Part shown: positions 25,541 to 34,315 of the stretch, in pieces
How the letters are laid out: each line of letters starts with the position of its first letter
Position numbering within the stretch: position 1 is the first letter of the stretch
From: Luteimonas terricola
GTDB taxonomy: Bacteria; Pseudomonadota; Gammaproteobacteria; Xanthomonadales; Xanthomonadaceae
Direction: 5' to 3'
DNA length: 45,168 nt
Assembly (NCBI RefSeq): GCF_004352845.1
Contig: NZ_SJRX01000012.1
Location: 1-45,168 of the forward strand
The notes under the pieces: generated by a model
What the model was told of the DNA's origin: nothing
Seen by the model: only the letters and a program-made list of their open reading frames with translations
Databases searched by the model: none
Made by a program: the position numbers and the translations under genes

Positions 25541-26286
25541 CGCGGCGGCGCCCAGGCCTGGCCGCGGTGCGCGGCACCGGCCGCTGACAGCAGGGTGACG
25601 CAGGCCTCGGCCGCCACGGCGGGATCGCGGGCGCGACGGTCCTCGTCGGCCACGTGCGAGCGCGCGCGCAGCGGCGTGCGCAGCGGACCCGGGCACAGGC
25701 CGTGGAAGCGGACGGGGCCGCCGCCGTGCTCGGCGTGCAGGGTATCGAGCAGGGCGCGCTGGCCGTGCTGGGCGATGCCGTAAGCGCCGCGGTAGGCGGC
25801 CGGGACTTCGTCATCGAGCACGAAGACCACCGAGGCGTCGGGCGCCTGGCGCAGCAGCGGCAGGCAGGCCCGGGTCAGCCACCAGCGCGCGGTGAGGTCG
25901 ACGTGCAGCGTGCGGGCGAAGCTGCCCGGATCGGTGTGTTCGAGCGGGGTCAGGCCGGCAAAGTCGGCGGCACAATGCACCACGCCATCCAGGCGGCCGA
26001 GCTGGGCGCCGATGCGTTCCGCCAGCTCCACGTGATCCCCGTATTCGGCGCCGGCAAGATCGAAGGGATAGTTGACCGGCTCCGGCAGGCCCGCCGGGTC
26101 GCGCGCGATCGCGTCATAGACCCGGTTGAGCTTGGGTACCTTGCGGCCGAGCAGCACCGCGGTCGCGCCCGCGCGCGCGCAGGCATGCGCGGCGGCCGCG
26201 CCCAGCCCGCCGTGGGCGCCGGTCACCAGGACCACGCGCCCGGCCAGCGCGGCCGGCGCGCCCGCGTCGGCCGCGGGCGTGCTCAC
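25537..26286 (-). CDS. YciK-like short-chain dehydrogenase lacking Ser/Lys catalytic residues
   Basis: 249 residues from a GTG that overlaps the grxD stop (GTGA). The Rossmann start VLVTGAHGGLG (22-29 glycine motif) and an NAG-like CAADFAG are present. The catalytic Tyr is kept in RGAYGIAQ (Y169), but the YxxxK lysine is Gln173, and the usual Ser region reads VFVLDDE instead of VFxSS. NAD(P) binding is likely, while classical dehydrogenase chemistry is doubtful. Resemblance to the YciK branch comes from the RGAYG context. Confidence 0.82.
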   Translation of the reverse strand: MSTPAADAGAPAALAGRVVLVTGAHGGLGAAAAHACARAGATAVLLGRKVPKLNRVYDAIARDPAGLPEPVNYPFDLAGAEYGDHVELAERIGAQLGRLDGVVHCAADFAGLTPLEHTDPGSFARTLHVDLTARWWLTRACLPLLRQAPDASVVFVLDDEVPAAYRGAYGIAQHGQRALLDTLHAEHGGGPVRFHGLCPGPLRTPLRARSHVADEDRRARDPAVAAEACVTLLSAAGAAHRGQAWAPPR

Positions 26287-26609
26287 GCCTTCTGCGTCTC
26301 CGCGATCATGCGTGCCAGCTCACCGGACTCGAACAGCTCCATGGTGATGTCGCAGCCGCCGATCAGCTCGCCGTGGATGAACAGCTGCGGGAAGGTCGGC
26401 CAGTTGGAGATACGGGGCAGGTTGGCACGGACCTCGGGGTCCTCGAGCACGTTGACGCTGTGCAGGGTCGCCATGTCGGCGCCGGCTTCGCGCAGCGCGC
26501 CCGCGGTGCGGCTGGAGAAGCCGCACATCGGGAACTGCGGCGTGCCCTTCATGAAGAGGACGATGGGATGGCCTGAAATTTCGGCCTGGATGCGTTCGAT
26601 GATGGGCAT
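26283..26609 (-). CDS. grxD: Monothiol glutaredoxin (Grx4 type)
   Basis: 108 residues. The CGFS active site is in PQFPMCGFSSRTAGAL, with GSH-binding WPTFPQLFIHGELIGGCDI and the start IIERIQAEISGHPIVLFMKG. CGFS glutaredoxins bind a [2Fe-2S] cluster, often with BolA, and act in Fe-S trafficking. It is the first gene of grxD-SDR-marC (both junctions overlap by 4 bases) and divergent from the SOD-like gene (73 bp). Confidence 0.95.
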   Translation of the reverse strand: MPIIERIQAEISGHPIVLFMKGTPQFPMCGFSSRTAGALREAGADMATLHSVNVLEDPEVRANLPRISNWPTFPQLFIHGELIGGCDITMELFESGELARMIAETQKA

Positions 26610-26682
26610 GTCGGCTCCGACGTTCTGGGCGGCGGGCCGGAGCCACGCAGCGCGCAATGGGGATCGCGCTATTGTAGCGTCC

Positions 26683-27270
26683 ATGGCCATCGAACTTGCC
26701 GCCCTGCCCTGGGACCGCACCGCGCTCGAACCGCATATCTCGGGCGAGACCCTCGACCTGCACCATGGCCGCTTCCATCGCGCCCACGTTGAAGCGGTCA
26801 ACGCGCTGGCGCCGGCTGCCGGGATGGGTGCGGCGAGCCTCGAGGAGCTGGTGCGCGGCAGCCAGGGCGCGCTGCAGCAGCATGCGGCACAGGCCTGGAA
26901 CCTGGCGTTCCAGTGGCGCTGCCTGAAGCCGGCCGCGGGCGGCGGCGGCGGCGAGCCGGAGGGCGCGCTGGCCGAGGCCCTGACCCGCCGCTTCGGCGAC
27001 ATCGCACGGTTCCGCCAGCAGTTCGCCGTGGTGGCGACCTCGCTGCAGGGATCGGGATGGATCTGGCTGCTGCAGCGGCTGGATGGTTCCGTGACCCTGG
27101 CGCTGACGGCCAACACCGCTACGCCGATCACCGGCGAAGATCGCCCGCTGCTGGGCCTGAGCCTGTGGGAGCACGCCTACCTGCTCGACTACCGCGAAGC
27201 GCGCGGGCGTTACGTCGAAGCGGCGTGGAACGTCGTGGACTGGGCCTTCGTCGCTTCGAACCTGAAATAG
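26683..27270 (+). CDS. Fe/Mn superoxide dismutase-like protein missing two metal ligands
   Basis: 195 residues, aligning end to end with FeSOD (ELAALPWDRTALEPHISGET to VDWAFVASNL). Using E. coli SodB numbering, His26 and His160 are kept (LHHGRFH; WEHAYLLDY). His73 is Leu (AAQAWNLAFQW against AAQVWNHTFYW) and Asp156 is Ser (GLSLWEHAY against TVDVWEHAY). His30 is Phe and Tyr34 is His. Two of four metal ligands are therefore lost, and ordinary SOD activity is unlikely. The gene is intact and the fold residues (GSGWIWL, NTATPI) are preserved, which argues for a retained non-dismutase role. It is convergent with purK (8-bp gap). Confidence 0.85.
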   Translation: MAIELAALPWDRTALEPHISGETLDLHHGRFHRAHVEAVNALAPAAGMGAASLEELVRGSQGALQQHAAQAWNLAFQWRCLKPAAGGGGGEPEGALAEALTRRFGDIARFRQQFAVVATSLQGSGWIWLLQRLDGSVTLALTANTATPITGEDRPLLGLSLWEHAYLLDYREARGRYVEAAWNVVDWAFVASNLK

Positions 27271-27278
27271 TCGCGCCC

Positions 27279-28454
27279 CTACGGGGACTCTTTCCCCGCG
27301 GGCGGGGGAAGGGGATCGCATAAACGGGCGAGCACGGGCGCCACTTGAGCCTCCCGACCCAGCGCCGCACCGACCCGCTCCAGCGCATCGGCCAGATCTT
27401 CGTCGCTGTCCGCCCGCAGCGTGGCATGGCCAACCTTGCGCCCTGGGCGCGAAGTCTTGCCGTAGTCATGCCAATGCCCGCCGGGTTCGGCCAGTACGGG
27501 GCCGGGCGAAGGCATCTCGCCGATCCAGTTGAGCATGCAGGCCCGCCCCAGCGCGCGCGTCGCGCCCAGCGGAAGCCCGAGCACCGCACGCAGGTGGTTG
27601 CCGAACTGCGAAGTCTCGGCGCCCTCGATGCTCCAGTGGCCCGAGTTGTGCACGCGCGGCGCGAGTTCGTTGGCGAGCAGTCGGCCGTCGTGGCAGAACA
27701 GCTCCAGCGCGAACACGCCGACGTAGTCCAGCGCTTCGGCCAGCGCACGCGCGTAGTCCACGGCGCGCGCCTCCAGTTCCGGCGCGACGCGCGCCGGCGC
27801 GAGGCTGGCGGACAGCACGCCGTCGACGTGCCAGTTCTCGGTCAGCGGCCAGGTACGGAATTCGCCGTCGCGGGCGCGCACGGCGACCACGCTCAGCTCG
27901 CGCTCGAAGGGCACGAAGGCTTCCAGGATCAGTCCGCCGGCCCCGGCCTGCGCACCCAGCGCATCCCAGGCCGCGCCCGCATCGCCGGCGGCGCGGATCC
28001 GGAACTGGCCCTTGCCGTCATAGCCCAGGCGCCGGGTCTTGAGGATGCACGGCGCACCCAGCTTCGCCACCGCCGCATCGAGGTCTTCGCGCGTATCGAC
28101 CGGCACGTAGCCGGGCACGGGGATGCCCAGTTCACCGAACAGCGTCTTCTCCGCCAGGCGGTCCTGGGTGGTGCCCAGCGCCCGGGGGTTGGGGAACATC
28201 GGCACCCGCTCGCACAGCCACTGCGCGGATTCGGCCGGCACGTTCTCGAAGTCGAAGGTGGCGATGTCGATCCCGGACGCGAATTCGGCCAGGGCCACGC
28301 CGTCGCGGTAGTCGCCCACCACCAGCGGCGCGAACTGGCCGGCACAGGCGTCGGCGCTGGTGTCCATCACCGAGAAGCGCAGGCCCAGCGGCGCGCCGGC
28401 CAGCGCCATCATGCGCGCCAGCTGGCCACCGCCGAGGATGCCGACGGTGGTCAT
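27279..28454 (-). CDS. purK: N5-carboxyaminoimidazole ribonucleotide synthase
   Basis: 391 residues. ATP-grasp enzyme converting AIR, ATP and bicarbonate to N5-CAIR in purine synthesis. Seen are [18 protein letters not shown] at the N-terminus, [11 protein letters not shown], the ATP-grasp [16 protein letters not shown], and [16 protein letters not shown]. It overlaps purE by 4 bases (ATGA). The purK ATG has been chosen over the longer open frame that runs through purE in another phase. Confidence 0.96.
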   Translation of the reverse strand: MTTVGILGGGQLARMMALAGAPLGLRFSVMDTSADACAGQFAPLVVGDYRDGVALAEFASGIDIATFDFENVPAESAQWLCERVPMFPNPRALGTTQDRLAEKTLFGELGIPVPGYVPVDTREDLDAAVAKLGAPCILKTRRLGYDGKGQFRIRAAGDAGAAWDALGAQAGAGGLILEAFVPFERELSVVAVRARDGEFRTWPLTENWHVDGVLSASLAPARVAPELEARAVDYARALAEALDYVGVFALELFCHDGRLLANELAPRVHNSGHWSIEGAETSQFGNHLRAVLGLPLGATRALGRACMLNWIGEMPSPGPVLAEPGGHWHDYGKTSRPGRKVGHATLRADSDEDLADALERVGAALGREAQVAPVLARLCDPLPPPAGKESP

Positions 28455-28957
28455 CGCCGCGGGTCGTCGCTGCCGGCGACGTCGTCGGTCTGGCGCTGGC
28501 GGAAGGCGTCGAGCGCGGCGGCGACGTCGGCATCGCCGGCGGCCGCGAGCTGCGCCGCGGCGAACAGCGCCGCGTTGGCCGCGCCGGCGTTGCCGATGGC
28601 GAAGGTGGCGACCGGCACGCCGGCCGGCATCTGCACGATCGACAGCAGGGAGTCGAGGCCGTTGAGCGCCTTCGACTGCACCGGCACGCCCAGCACGGGC
28701 AGCGCGGTCTTCGACGCCAGCATTCCCGGCAGGTGAGCCGCGCCGCCGGCGCCAGCGATGATCGCCTTCAGGCCGCGCGCGCGCGCGGTGGCCGCGTACT
28801 CGAACAGCACGTCGGGCGTACGGTGCGCGGACACCACGCGGACCTCGTGCGCGATGCCGAGCTCCTCGAGCGTCTGCACGGCGTGCTGCATGGTGTCCCA
28901 GTCGGATCGCGAACCCATCACGACGCCGACGACGGGCGGGCTGTTGGTGGCGGTCAT
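28451..28957 (-). CDS. purE: N5-CAIR mutase (class I PurE)
   Basis: 168 residues. Signature [11 protein letters not shown] with VVSAHRTPD and [12 protein letters not shown], all class I PurE residues. It converts N5-CAIR from PurK to CAIR. It heads the purEK operon and is divergent from the Trm112-like gene; the 57-bp gap must hold promoters for both. Confidence 0.96.
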   Translation of the reverse strand: MTATNSPPVVGVVMGSRSDWDTMQHAVQTLEELGIAHEVRVVSAHRTPDVLFEYAATARARGLKAIIAGAGGAAHLPGMLASKTALPVLGVPVQSKALNGLDSLLSIVQMPAGVPVATFAIGNAGAANAALFAAAQLAAAGDADVAAALDAFRQRQTDDVAGSDDPRR

Positions 28958-29014
28958 TGGCCGTCCCCGGTGGCAAAGACGTATTCTAGCGGCCCCACGC
29001 CGCGACGTACCGCC

Positions 29015-29284
29015 ATGGACCGCAAGCTGCTCGATATCCTCGTCTGCCCCGCCAGCCGCCAGCCGCTGGCGCTGCTCGAACCCGCGGGCCTGGAGGCGCT
29101 GAACCGCGCGATCACCGCCGGCGGCGTCGTTCGCGGCGATGACGCGGTCCAGGCGCAGCCACTGCGCGAGGCCCTGGTCACCCGCGACCGGCGCACGGTG
29201 TACCGCGTCGACGACGGCATCCCGGTGCTGCTGGCCGAAGAAGGCATCGCCACCGCGCAGGCCGCGGGCTTCCCAGGCGCATGA
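29015..29284 (+). CDS. Trm112/YcaR-like small protein lacking zinc cysteines
   Basis: 89 residues. [12 protein letters not shown] at the start and [15 protein letters not shown] near the end match the Trm112/YcaR family (about 60 residues in E. coli). The usual CPxC motif reads CPAS and the later cysteine is also absent, so zinc binding as in other members is unlikely. A roughly 20-residue insertion ([20 protein letters not shown]) makes it longer. Its last codons overlap nadC by 4 bases (ATGA). Family function in bacteria is unclear. Confidence 0.85.
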   Translation: MDRKLLDILVCPASRQPLALLEPAGLEALNRAITAGGVVRGDDAVQAQPLREALVTRDRRTVYRVDDGIPVLLAEEGIATAQAAGFPGA

Positions 29285-30144
29285 GCGCAGCCGGCGCCGC
29301 CATCCCGCCGCCGCCGGCCGAAACCGTCGCCGCGGACATCGAACGCGCGCTGGCCGAAGACCTCGGCAGCGGCGACGTCACCGCCGCCCTGCTTGCCGAC
29401 GCTCCCGAGTCCGCCTACCTGCTGTGCAAGGAAGACGCGGTGGCCTGTGGCCGGCCGTGGTTCGACGCCTGCCACCGCGCGCTCGATCCCGCCGTCGAGA
29501 TCGACTGGCGCGTGGCCGAGGGCGACCACGTCCGCGCCGGCACTGTCCTTGCAACGCTGCGCGGCCGCACCCGTGCCCTGGTCAGCGCCGAGCGCACCTC
29601 GCTCAACTTCCTGCAGACGCTGTCGGGCACCGCGACCACGGTCGCCGCCCACGTCGACGCGGTGCGCGGCACCCGCGCGCGGATCCTCGACACCCGCAAG
29701 ACCCTGCCCGGCCTGCGCGTCGCACAGAAGTACGCGGTGCGCGTGGGCGGTGGCGACAACCACCGCATGGGCCTGTACGACGCGGTGATGCTGAAGGAAA
29801 ACCACGTGCGCGCGGCCGGTTCGATCGCCGCCGCCATCGCCGCCGCGCGCGCCAGCCAACCCCGCCTGCCGCTGATTGTTGAGGTCGAAACCCTGGACGA
29901 ACTGCGCGCCGCGCTCGACGCCGGCTGCGACCGCATCCTGATCGACGACTTCGATGCCGCGACGCGGCGCGAGGCCGTGCGCATCGCCGCCGGGCGCATC
30001 CCGCTGGAAGTTTCCGGCGGCGTGGACCTCGAATCGCTGCGTGCGATCGCCGCCGACGGCGTCGACTGCATCTCGATCGGCGGCCTGACCAAGCACGTGC
30101 AGGCCGTCGACCTGTCGCTGAAGCTCGGGCCGTGCCCGGGCTAG
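29281..30144 (+). CDS. nadC: Nicotinate-nucleotide pyrophosphorylase (carboxylating)
   Basis: 287 residues. It converts quinolinate and PRPP to nicotinate mononucleotide in de novo NAD synthesis. Seen are [62 protein letters not shown], and the barrel end EVSGGV...[10 protein letters not shown]. It is coupled to the Trm112-like gene, and its 3' end overlaps the convergent FHA gene by 4 bases. Confidence 0.97.
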   Translation: MSAAGAAIPPPPAETVAADIERALAEDLGSGDVTAALLADAPESAYLLCKEDAVACGRPWFDACHRALDPAVEIDWRVAEGDHVRAGTVLATLRGRTRALVSAERTSLNFLQTLSGTATTVAAHVDAVRGTRARILDTRKTLPGLRVAQKYAVRVGGGDNHRMGLYDAVMLKENHVRAAGSIAAAIAAARASQPRLPLIVEVETLDELRAALDAGCDRILIDDFDAATRREAVRIAAGRIPLEVSGGVDLESLRAIAADGVDCISIGGLTKHVQAVDLSLKLGPCPG

Positions 30145-30650
30145 CGCAGCAGCAGCGCCGCAGCAGCAGCAGCCCCGGCCAGCACCGCAAGTGCGGCTAC
30201 CCACCACCACGCCGACACCCCTCCGCGCGTCCTGTGCGCCTGCGCCTGCTGCTGCGTGACCGCGCCCGGCGCGACCACGCGAAAGCGCAGCACGTCGAAG
30301 CCCAGCTCGTCGCCGTGGCGCGCCCATGCGCGTTGCTGCGGCGATTCGTTGAGCAACCAGCCGTTGGTCGAACCGAGGTCCTCCACCAGCAGCCCTTCGT
30401 CGGTCGGCGTCAGCCGCACGTGATGGCGGGACACCCCGGGATGGTCGAGGTGGATCCCGCAGTCCGGCGCCCGCCCCAGCACCGTCGACCCGACCAGCGG
30501 GAAGGTGCGGCCGAAGCCGGCGCCACCGACGCCGCGCAGCACGTAGCGCGGCAGCGCCGGGCGGACCACGGTGGCCATGATCGGCCCCTGGGCCGTGGTT
30601 GCCGGTGGCTGCAGGTCAAGGGCCTCGTCGGCCTGGCGAATGATGTTCAT
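30141..30650 (-). CDS. FHA-domain protein with C-terminal membrane anchor
   Basis: 169 residues. An FHA phosphothreonine-binding domain (about 45-125) has VLGRAPDCGIHLDHPGVSRHHVRL and VEDLGSTNGWLLN, all canonical. One C-terminal membrane helix (about 145-167, VSAWWWVAALAVLAGAAAAA) ends in LLR, so the FHA domain should face the cytoplasm as a tail-anchored protein. The 45-residue start contains no recognised domain. The stop overlaps the nadC 3' end by 4 bases in the convergent direction. A possible reader of a Ser/Thr kinase; no dedicated Pkn-type kinase or phosphatase gene is adjacent. Confidence 0.85.
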   Translation of the reverse strand: MNIIRQADEALDLQPPATTAQGPIMATVVRPALPRYVLRGVGGAGFGRTFPLVGSTVLGRAPDCGIHLDHPGVSRHHVRLTPTDEGLLVEDLGSTNGWLLNESPQQRAWARHGDELGFDVLRFRVVAPGAVTQQQAQAHRTRGGVSAWWWVAALAVLAGAAAAAALLLR

Positions 30651-30730
30651 GCGTTGAAAACTGCGATGTCGTGCGTGAAGCCCACGCAAAGGCTTGCCGA
30701 AAGCCCGGGCTGGCCCCAGATTGCACATCC

Positions 30731-31063
30731 ATGCCCAGCCTGATCCTGCTAATGATAGCCGGCGCGTTCGCCTACGCGTGGTGGAACGCGGCACGCGCCG
30801 CGAGCGAACACGCCACCGAGGTCGGGCGCGCGGCCTGCCGCGCCGCCGGCGTTCAGCTGCTGGACCAGACCGTTCACGCCACGGGCCTGCGCCTGCGCCG
30901 GCGCAGCGACGGCCGCCTGGGCCTGGAGCGCAGCTTCCGCTTCGAGTACTCGCACGAAGGCACGGACCGCAATCGCGGGCGCATGGTCTTCCACGGGCGC
31001 CGGCTGATGTCGCTCACCGGGCCAGCGCCGGCGGTGGCAGCCACCCTGCCCGGCCAGGACTGA
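30731..31063 (+). CDS. DUF3301 small membrane-anchored protein
   Basis: 110 residues. One N-terminal membrane helix (PSLILLMIAGAFAYAWW) precedes the DUF3301 pattern RAACRAAGVQLLDQTVHATG with LRRRSDGRLGLERSFRFEYS and GRMVFHGRRL. Function unknown; the family occurs near housekeeping genes in gammaproteobacteria. It is convergent with sspB (8-bp gap). Confidence 0.85.
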   Translation: MPSLILLMIAGAFAYAWWNAARAASEHATEVGRAACRAAGVQLLDQTVHATGLRLRRRSDGRLGLERSFRFEYSHEGTDRNRGRMVFHGRRLMSLTGPAPAVAATLPGQD

Positions 31064-31071
31064 GCGCGGGC

Positions 31072-31626
31072 CTACTTCACCACGCGCAGGTGCGCACCGC
31101 GGCGCGGCGGCGACGAGCCATCGTCATCGCCGCCGTCATCGCCATCCACCGGATTGCGATCGGCGTCACCGTCGCCGGCACCGCCCGGCACCACGCCAAG
31201 GATCACTTCGCCGCCGGCCGCGCCACCGCCTGCCGTGGCGGCATCGTCAGCCACGCCGTCGCCGGCGGCATCGCCGGCCAAGCCGCCTTCGGACCCCGGC
31301 TGCTCCTCGGGCAGGGCCATGCCCTGCCCCGTCTCGCGCGCATAGATCGCCAGCACCGCACCCACGGGGACCAGCACGGAGTGACTGACGCCGCCAAAGC
31401 GCGCGGTGAAGCTGACCGCTTCGTTGTCCATGTCCAGGCGGGCCACGGCGCGCTCGGCCACGTTCAACACCACGCGGCCGTCCTTGACGGTATGTGCGGG
31501 CACGCGAACGCCGGCGCGGGTGGCATCCACCAGCAGGTGGGGCGTCATCCCGTTGTCCACGATCCATTCGTACAGCGCCCGCAGCAGGTACGGGCGATGG
31601 CTGGTCATCCGCGACACATCATTCAT
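31072..31626 (-). CDS. sspB: ClpXP specificity-enhancing adaptor SspB
   Basis: 184 residues. The ordered ssrA-tag-binding domain (about 1-110) has RPYLLRALYEWIVDNGMTPH and FTARFGGVSHSVLVPVGAVL. A long Gly/Asp/Ala-rich flexible linker (about 110-175) ends in the ClpX-docking tail GAHLRVVK. It delivers ssrA-tagged stalled-ribosome products to ClpXP. It follows sspA by 25 bases, the common SspA-SspB pairing. Confidence 0.94.
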   Translation of the reverse strand: MNDVSRMTSHRPYLLRALYEWIVDNGMTPHLLVDATRAGVRVPAHTVKDGRVVLNVAERAVARLDMDNEAVSFTARFGGVSHSVLVPVGAVLAIYARETGQGMALPEEQPGSEGGLAGDAAGDGVADDAATAGGGAAGGEVILGVVPGGAGDGDADRNPVDGDDGGDDDGSSPPRRGAHLRVVK

Positions 31627-31651
31627 GCGCGGGATTCTAACGCGGGCCGCA

Positions 31652-32290
31652 TCAACCCGGCAGGTCGCGCAGGTTGCGCTCCTGCGGCGTCAGGCTCCGG
31701 GTGAAGCCCGGATTGCGGAAGATCCGGTTGCCGTAGTCCTCGATCGCCTTGCCGTCCTTCGGCAACGGCACGCCGAGCGACTCCAGGCGCCAGACGATCG
31801 GTGCCATGGCGCAGTCGGCCAGGCTCATCTCGGCGTTGAGGAAGAACTTGAAGGCCTTGAACAGCGGCACCGACGCGGTGACCAGATCCTTCAGGCGCTT
31901 GCGCGCCGCGTCCGCCTGGGCCTTGGTGCCGGTCTGGATCGCGCGGACTTCGGGCACCCAGTCGTGCTCCAGGCGCAGCATCGCCAGGCGCAGCCGCGCC
32001 CGCGACAGCGGGTCGACCGGCATCAGCGGCGGATGCGGGTAGCGTTCGTCCAGGTACTCGGTGACCACGCTCGAGGCGTAGAGCACGAGGTCGCGCTCCA
32101 CCAGCGTCGGCACCGAGTGGTAGGGATTGAGGTCGATCAAGTCCTCGGGCGGATCCTTGGGATCCACCGTGATCAGGTCGTAGGTAACGCCCTTCGCGGC
32201 GAGCACCAGCCGCACGCGGTGGCAAAGGACGTCATCGACGGAGGAAAAAAGCGTGAGTGCATTACGCATGCGCGGACTCGCTGCCATCAT
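31652..32290 (-). CDS. sspA: Stringent starvation protein A (GST-fold RNA polymerase partner)
   Basis: 212 residues. GST-like fold with N-terminal LFSSVDDVLCHRVRLVLAAK and LNPYHSVPTLVERDLVLY. The surface PHP motif is in ERYPHPPLMPVDPLSRARLR (needed in E. coli SspA), and the C-terminal helical domain has MSLADCAMAPIVWRLE. SspA binds RNA polymerase and alters sigma-70 transcription in stress. It lies 17 bases after petC; petABC-sspA-sspB is a conserved arrangement in proteobacteria. Confidence 0.94.
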   Translation of the reverse strand: MMAASPRMRNALTLFSSVDDVLCHRVRLVLAAKGVTYDLITVDPKDPPEDLIDLNPYHSVPTLVERDLVLYASSVVTEYLDERYPHPPLMPVDPLSRARLRLAMLRLEHDWVPEVRAIQTGTKAQADAARKRLKDLVTASVPLFKAFKFFLNAEMSLADCAMAPIVWRLESLGVPLPKDGKAIEDYGNRIFRNPGFTRSLTPQERNLRDLPG

Positions 32291-32307
32291 CGAACCATTC
32301 CCCCAAG

Positions 32308-33060
32308 TCAGTGGACGTCCTTCCAGTATTCCTTCTTCAGCAACCAGGCCAGGAAGGTGAAGAACGCGAGGAACAGCATCACCCAGACCCCGATCGCCTG
32401 GCGCTTGAGCGCGATCGGCTCACCGGCGTACTCGAGGAAGGCGGTGATGTCGCGAACGGCCTGGTCGAACTGCACCGGGTTCATGCTGCCCGGGGTGGAG
32501 ATCTCAAGGCGCTCGATCAACGGCTCGCCGGTGGCCTCGTCCTTGCCGCCGTAGACCGGCTGCTGGATGCCCTGCAGTTCCCACAGGACGTTGGGCATCG
32601 AGGCGTTGGGGAACACGGTGTTGTTCCAGCCCAGCGGACGCGACTCGTCGATGTGGAAAGACTTGAGGTAGCTGAAGATCCAGTCGCCCCCGCGCACGCG
32701 CGAGGTCAGGCTGAGGTCCGGCGGCACGGTGCCGAACCACTCCGCGGCGCCCTCGGCGGGCATCGCGGTGAGGATCTGCTCGCCGAACTTGGCGCCGGTG
32801 AAGTTGAGGTTCTCCATCACCTCGTCCTCGGTCAGCCCCAGGTCCTCGGCCATGCGCGAATAGCGCAGGTACTTCAGCGAGTGGCAGGCCGAGCAGTAGT
32901 TCATGTACAGCTGCGCGCCGCGCTGCAGCGAAGCGGTATCGCCCAGGTCGGTGCCGGCGTGCTGCACCGGGCCGCCCGCGGCGGCCAGCGCCGAGAACGA
33001 AAGCAGCATGGCGGCGGCGAAACCGGCGGCGCGGCTGATGAGGGTCATGGGCTTAGTCAT
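32308..33060 (-). CDS. petC: Cytochrome c1 of the bc1 complex
   Basis: 250 residues. Signal peptide (to ALAAAGG), heme-c motif NYCSACHSLKYLRYSR with C-x-x-C-H, axial Met region (ASMPNVLWELQG), and a C-terminal membrane anchor (RQAIGVWVMLFLAFFTFLAW). The N-terminus overlaps the petB 3' end by 8 bases. It carries electrons from the Rieske protein to soluble or membrane cytochromes. Confidence 0.96.
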   Translation of the reverse strand: MTKPMTLISRAAGFAAAMLLSFSALAAAGGPVQHAGTDLGDTASLQRGAQLYMNYCSACHSLKYLRYSRMAEDLGLTEDEVMENLNFTGAKFGEQILTAMPAEGAAEWFGTVPPDLSLTSRVRGGDWIFSYLKSFHIDESRPLGWNNTVFPNASMPNVLWELQGIQQPVYGGKDEATGEPLIERLEISTPGSMNPVQFDQAVRDITAFLEYAGEPIALKRQAIGVWVMLFLAFFTFLAWLLKKEYWKDVH

Positions 33061-34312
33061 GCGTCGTCACCCGTTCCGGAACCGGCTTGGTGGCGTCGAG
33101 CTTCGTCCACAGCGGCATGGTGATGAAGAAGGCGAAGTAGAAGAAGGTCAGCACGCGGCCGATGATGGTTTCGACCGGGTCGGTGCCGGGACCGGCGCCG
33201 ATCTTGCCGAGCCATACGAAGCTCACCGCGAACAGGCCAAGCAGGACCTTCGACATCAGCCCGCGGTAGCGGTACGACTTGACCTTGCAGCGGTCGAGCC
33301 ACGGCACCAGGAACAGGATCGCGATCGCGCCGAACATCACCAGCACGCCGCTCAGCTTGTGCGGCACCACGCGCAACATCGCGTAGTACGGCGTGTAGTA
33401 CCAGACCGGCTTGATGTGCTCGGGCGTCACCAGGCGGTTGGCCTCGGTGAAGTTGTCGTGCTCGAGGAACCAGCCGCCGAACGCCGGCGCGAAGAAGATG
33501 ACGAAGGCCGCGATCATCAGGAAGAAGCCCACGCCCACCAGGTCCTTGACCGTGTAGTAGGGGTGGAACGGGATGCCGTCGGTGGGCTTGGTCGCGTCCC
33601 AGCGGTTGCCCTTCGGGCCCTTCTTGATGTCGACGCCGTCGGGGTTGTTCGACCCGACCTCGTGCAGCGCGCCCAGGTGCAGCACCACCAGCAGCAGCAA
33701 CACCAGCGGCAGCGCGATCACGTGGAGTGCGAAGAAGCGGTTGAGCGTGGCGTCGCTGGGCAGGTAGTCGCCCATGATCCACTCGACCAGGCCGTTGCCG
33801 ATCACCGGGATCGCGCCGAACAGCGAGATGATCACCTTCGCGCCCCAGAACGACATCTGGCCCCAGGGCAGCACATAGCCCAGGAAGGCCTCGGCCATCA
33901 GCACCAGGTAGATCAGCATGCCCAGGATCCACACCAGCTCGCGCGGCTTCTGGTAGCTGCCGTACATCAGCCCGCGGAACATGTGCAGGTAGACGACGAT
34001 GAAGAACAGCGAGGCGCCGGTGGAGTGCATGTACCGGATCAGCCAGCCCCACTCGATGTCGCGCATGATGTACTCGACCGAGGAGAAGGCCTCGGCGGCG
34101 GACGGCTTGTAGTGCATCGTCAGGAAGATGCCGGTGACGATCTGGTTGACCAGCACCAGCATGGCCAGCGAGCCCATGTAGTACCAGAAGTTGAAGTTCT
34201 TCGGCGCGTAGTACTCGGTCATGTGCTTGCGGTACATCGGCATCATGCCGGGCGCACGCTCGTTGACCCAGTCCATCACGTTGTTGGCGGTACGCGTGAT
34301 CAGGTTCGACAT
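33053..34312 (-). CDS. petB: Cytochrome b of the bc1 complex
   Basis: 419 residues with about eight to nine membrane helices. Heme-ligand helices contain GWLIRYMHSTGASLFFIVVY and ALHVIALPLVLLLLVVLHLG. The Qo site PEHIKPVWYYTPYYAMLR stands where other cytochromes b have PEWY. It oxidises ubiquinol at Qo and reduces quinone at Qi. It begins 3 bases after petA. Confidence 0.97.
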   Translation of the reverse strand: MSNLITRTANNVMDWVNERAPGMMPMYRKHMTEYYAPKNFNFWYYMGSLAMLVLVNQIVTGIFLTMHYKPSAAEAFSSVEYIMRDIEWGWLIRYMHSTGASLFFIVVYLHMFRGLMYGSYQKPRELVWILGMLIYLVLMAEAFLGYVLPWGQMSFWGAKVIISLFGAIPVIGNGLVEWIMGDYLPSDATLNRFFALHVIALPLVLLLLVVLHLGALHEVGSNNPDGVDIKKGPKGNRWDATKPTDGIPFHPYYTVKDLVGVGFFLMIAAFVIFFAPAFGGWFLEHDNFTEANRLVTPEHIKPVWYYTPYYAMLRVVPHKLSGVLVMFGAIAILFLVPWLDRCKVKSYRYRGLMSKVLLGLFAVSFVWLGKIGAGPGTDPVETIIGRVLTFFYFAFFITMPLWTKLDATKPVPERVTTHD

Positions 34313-34315
34313 GGC

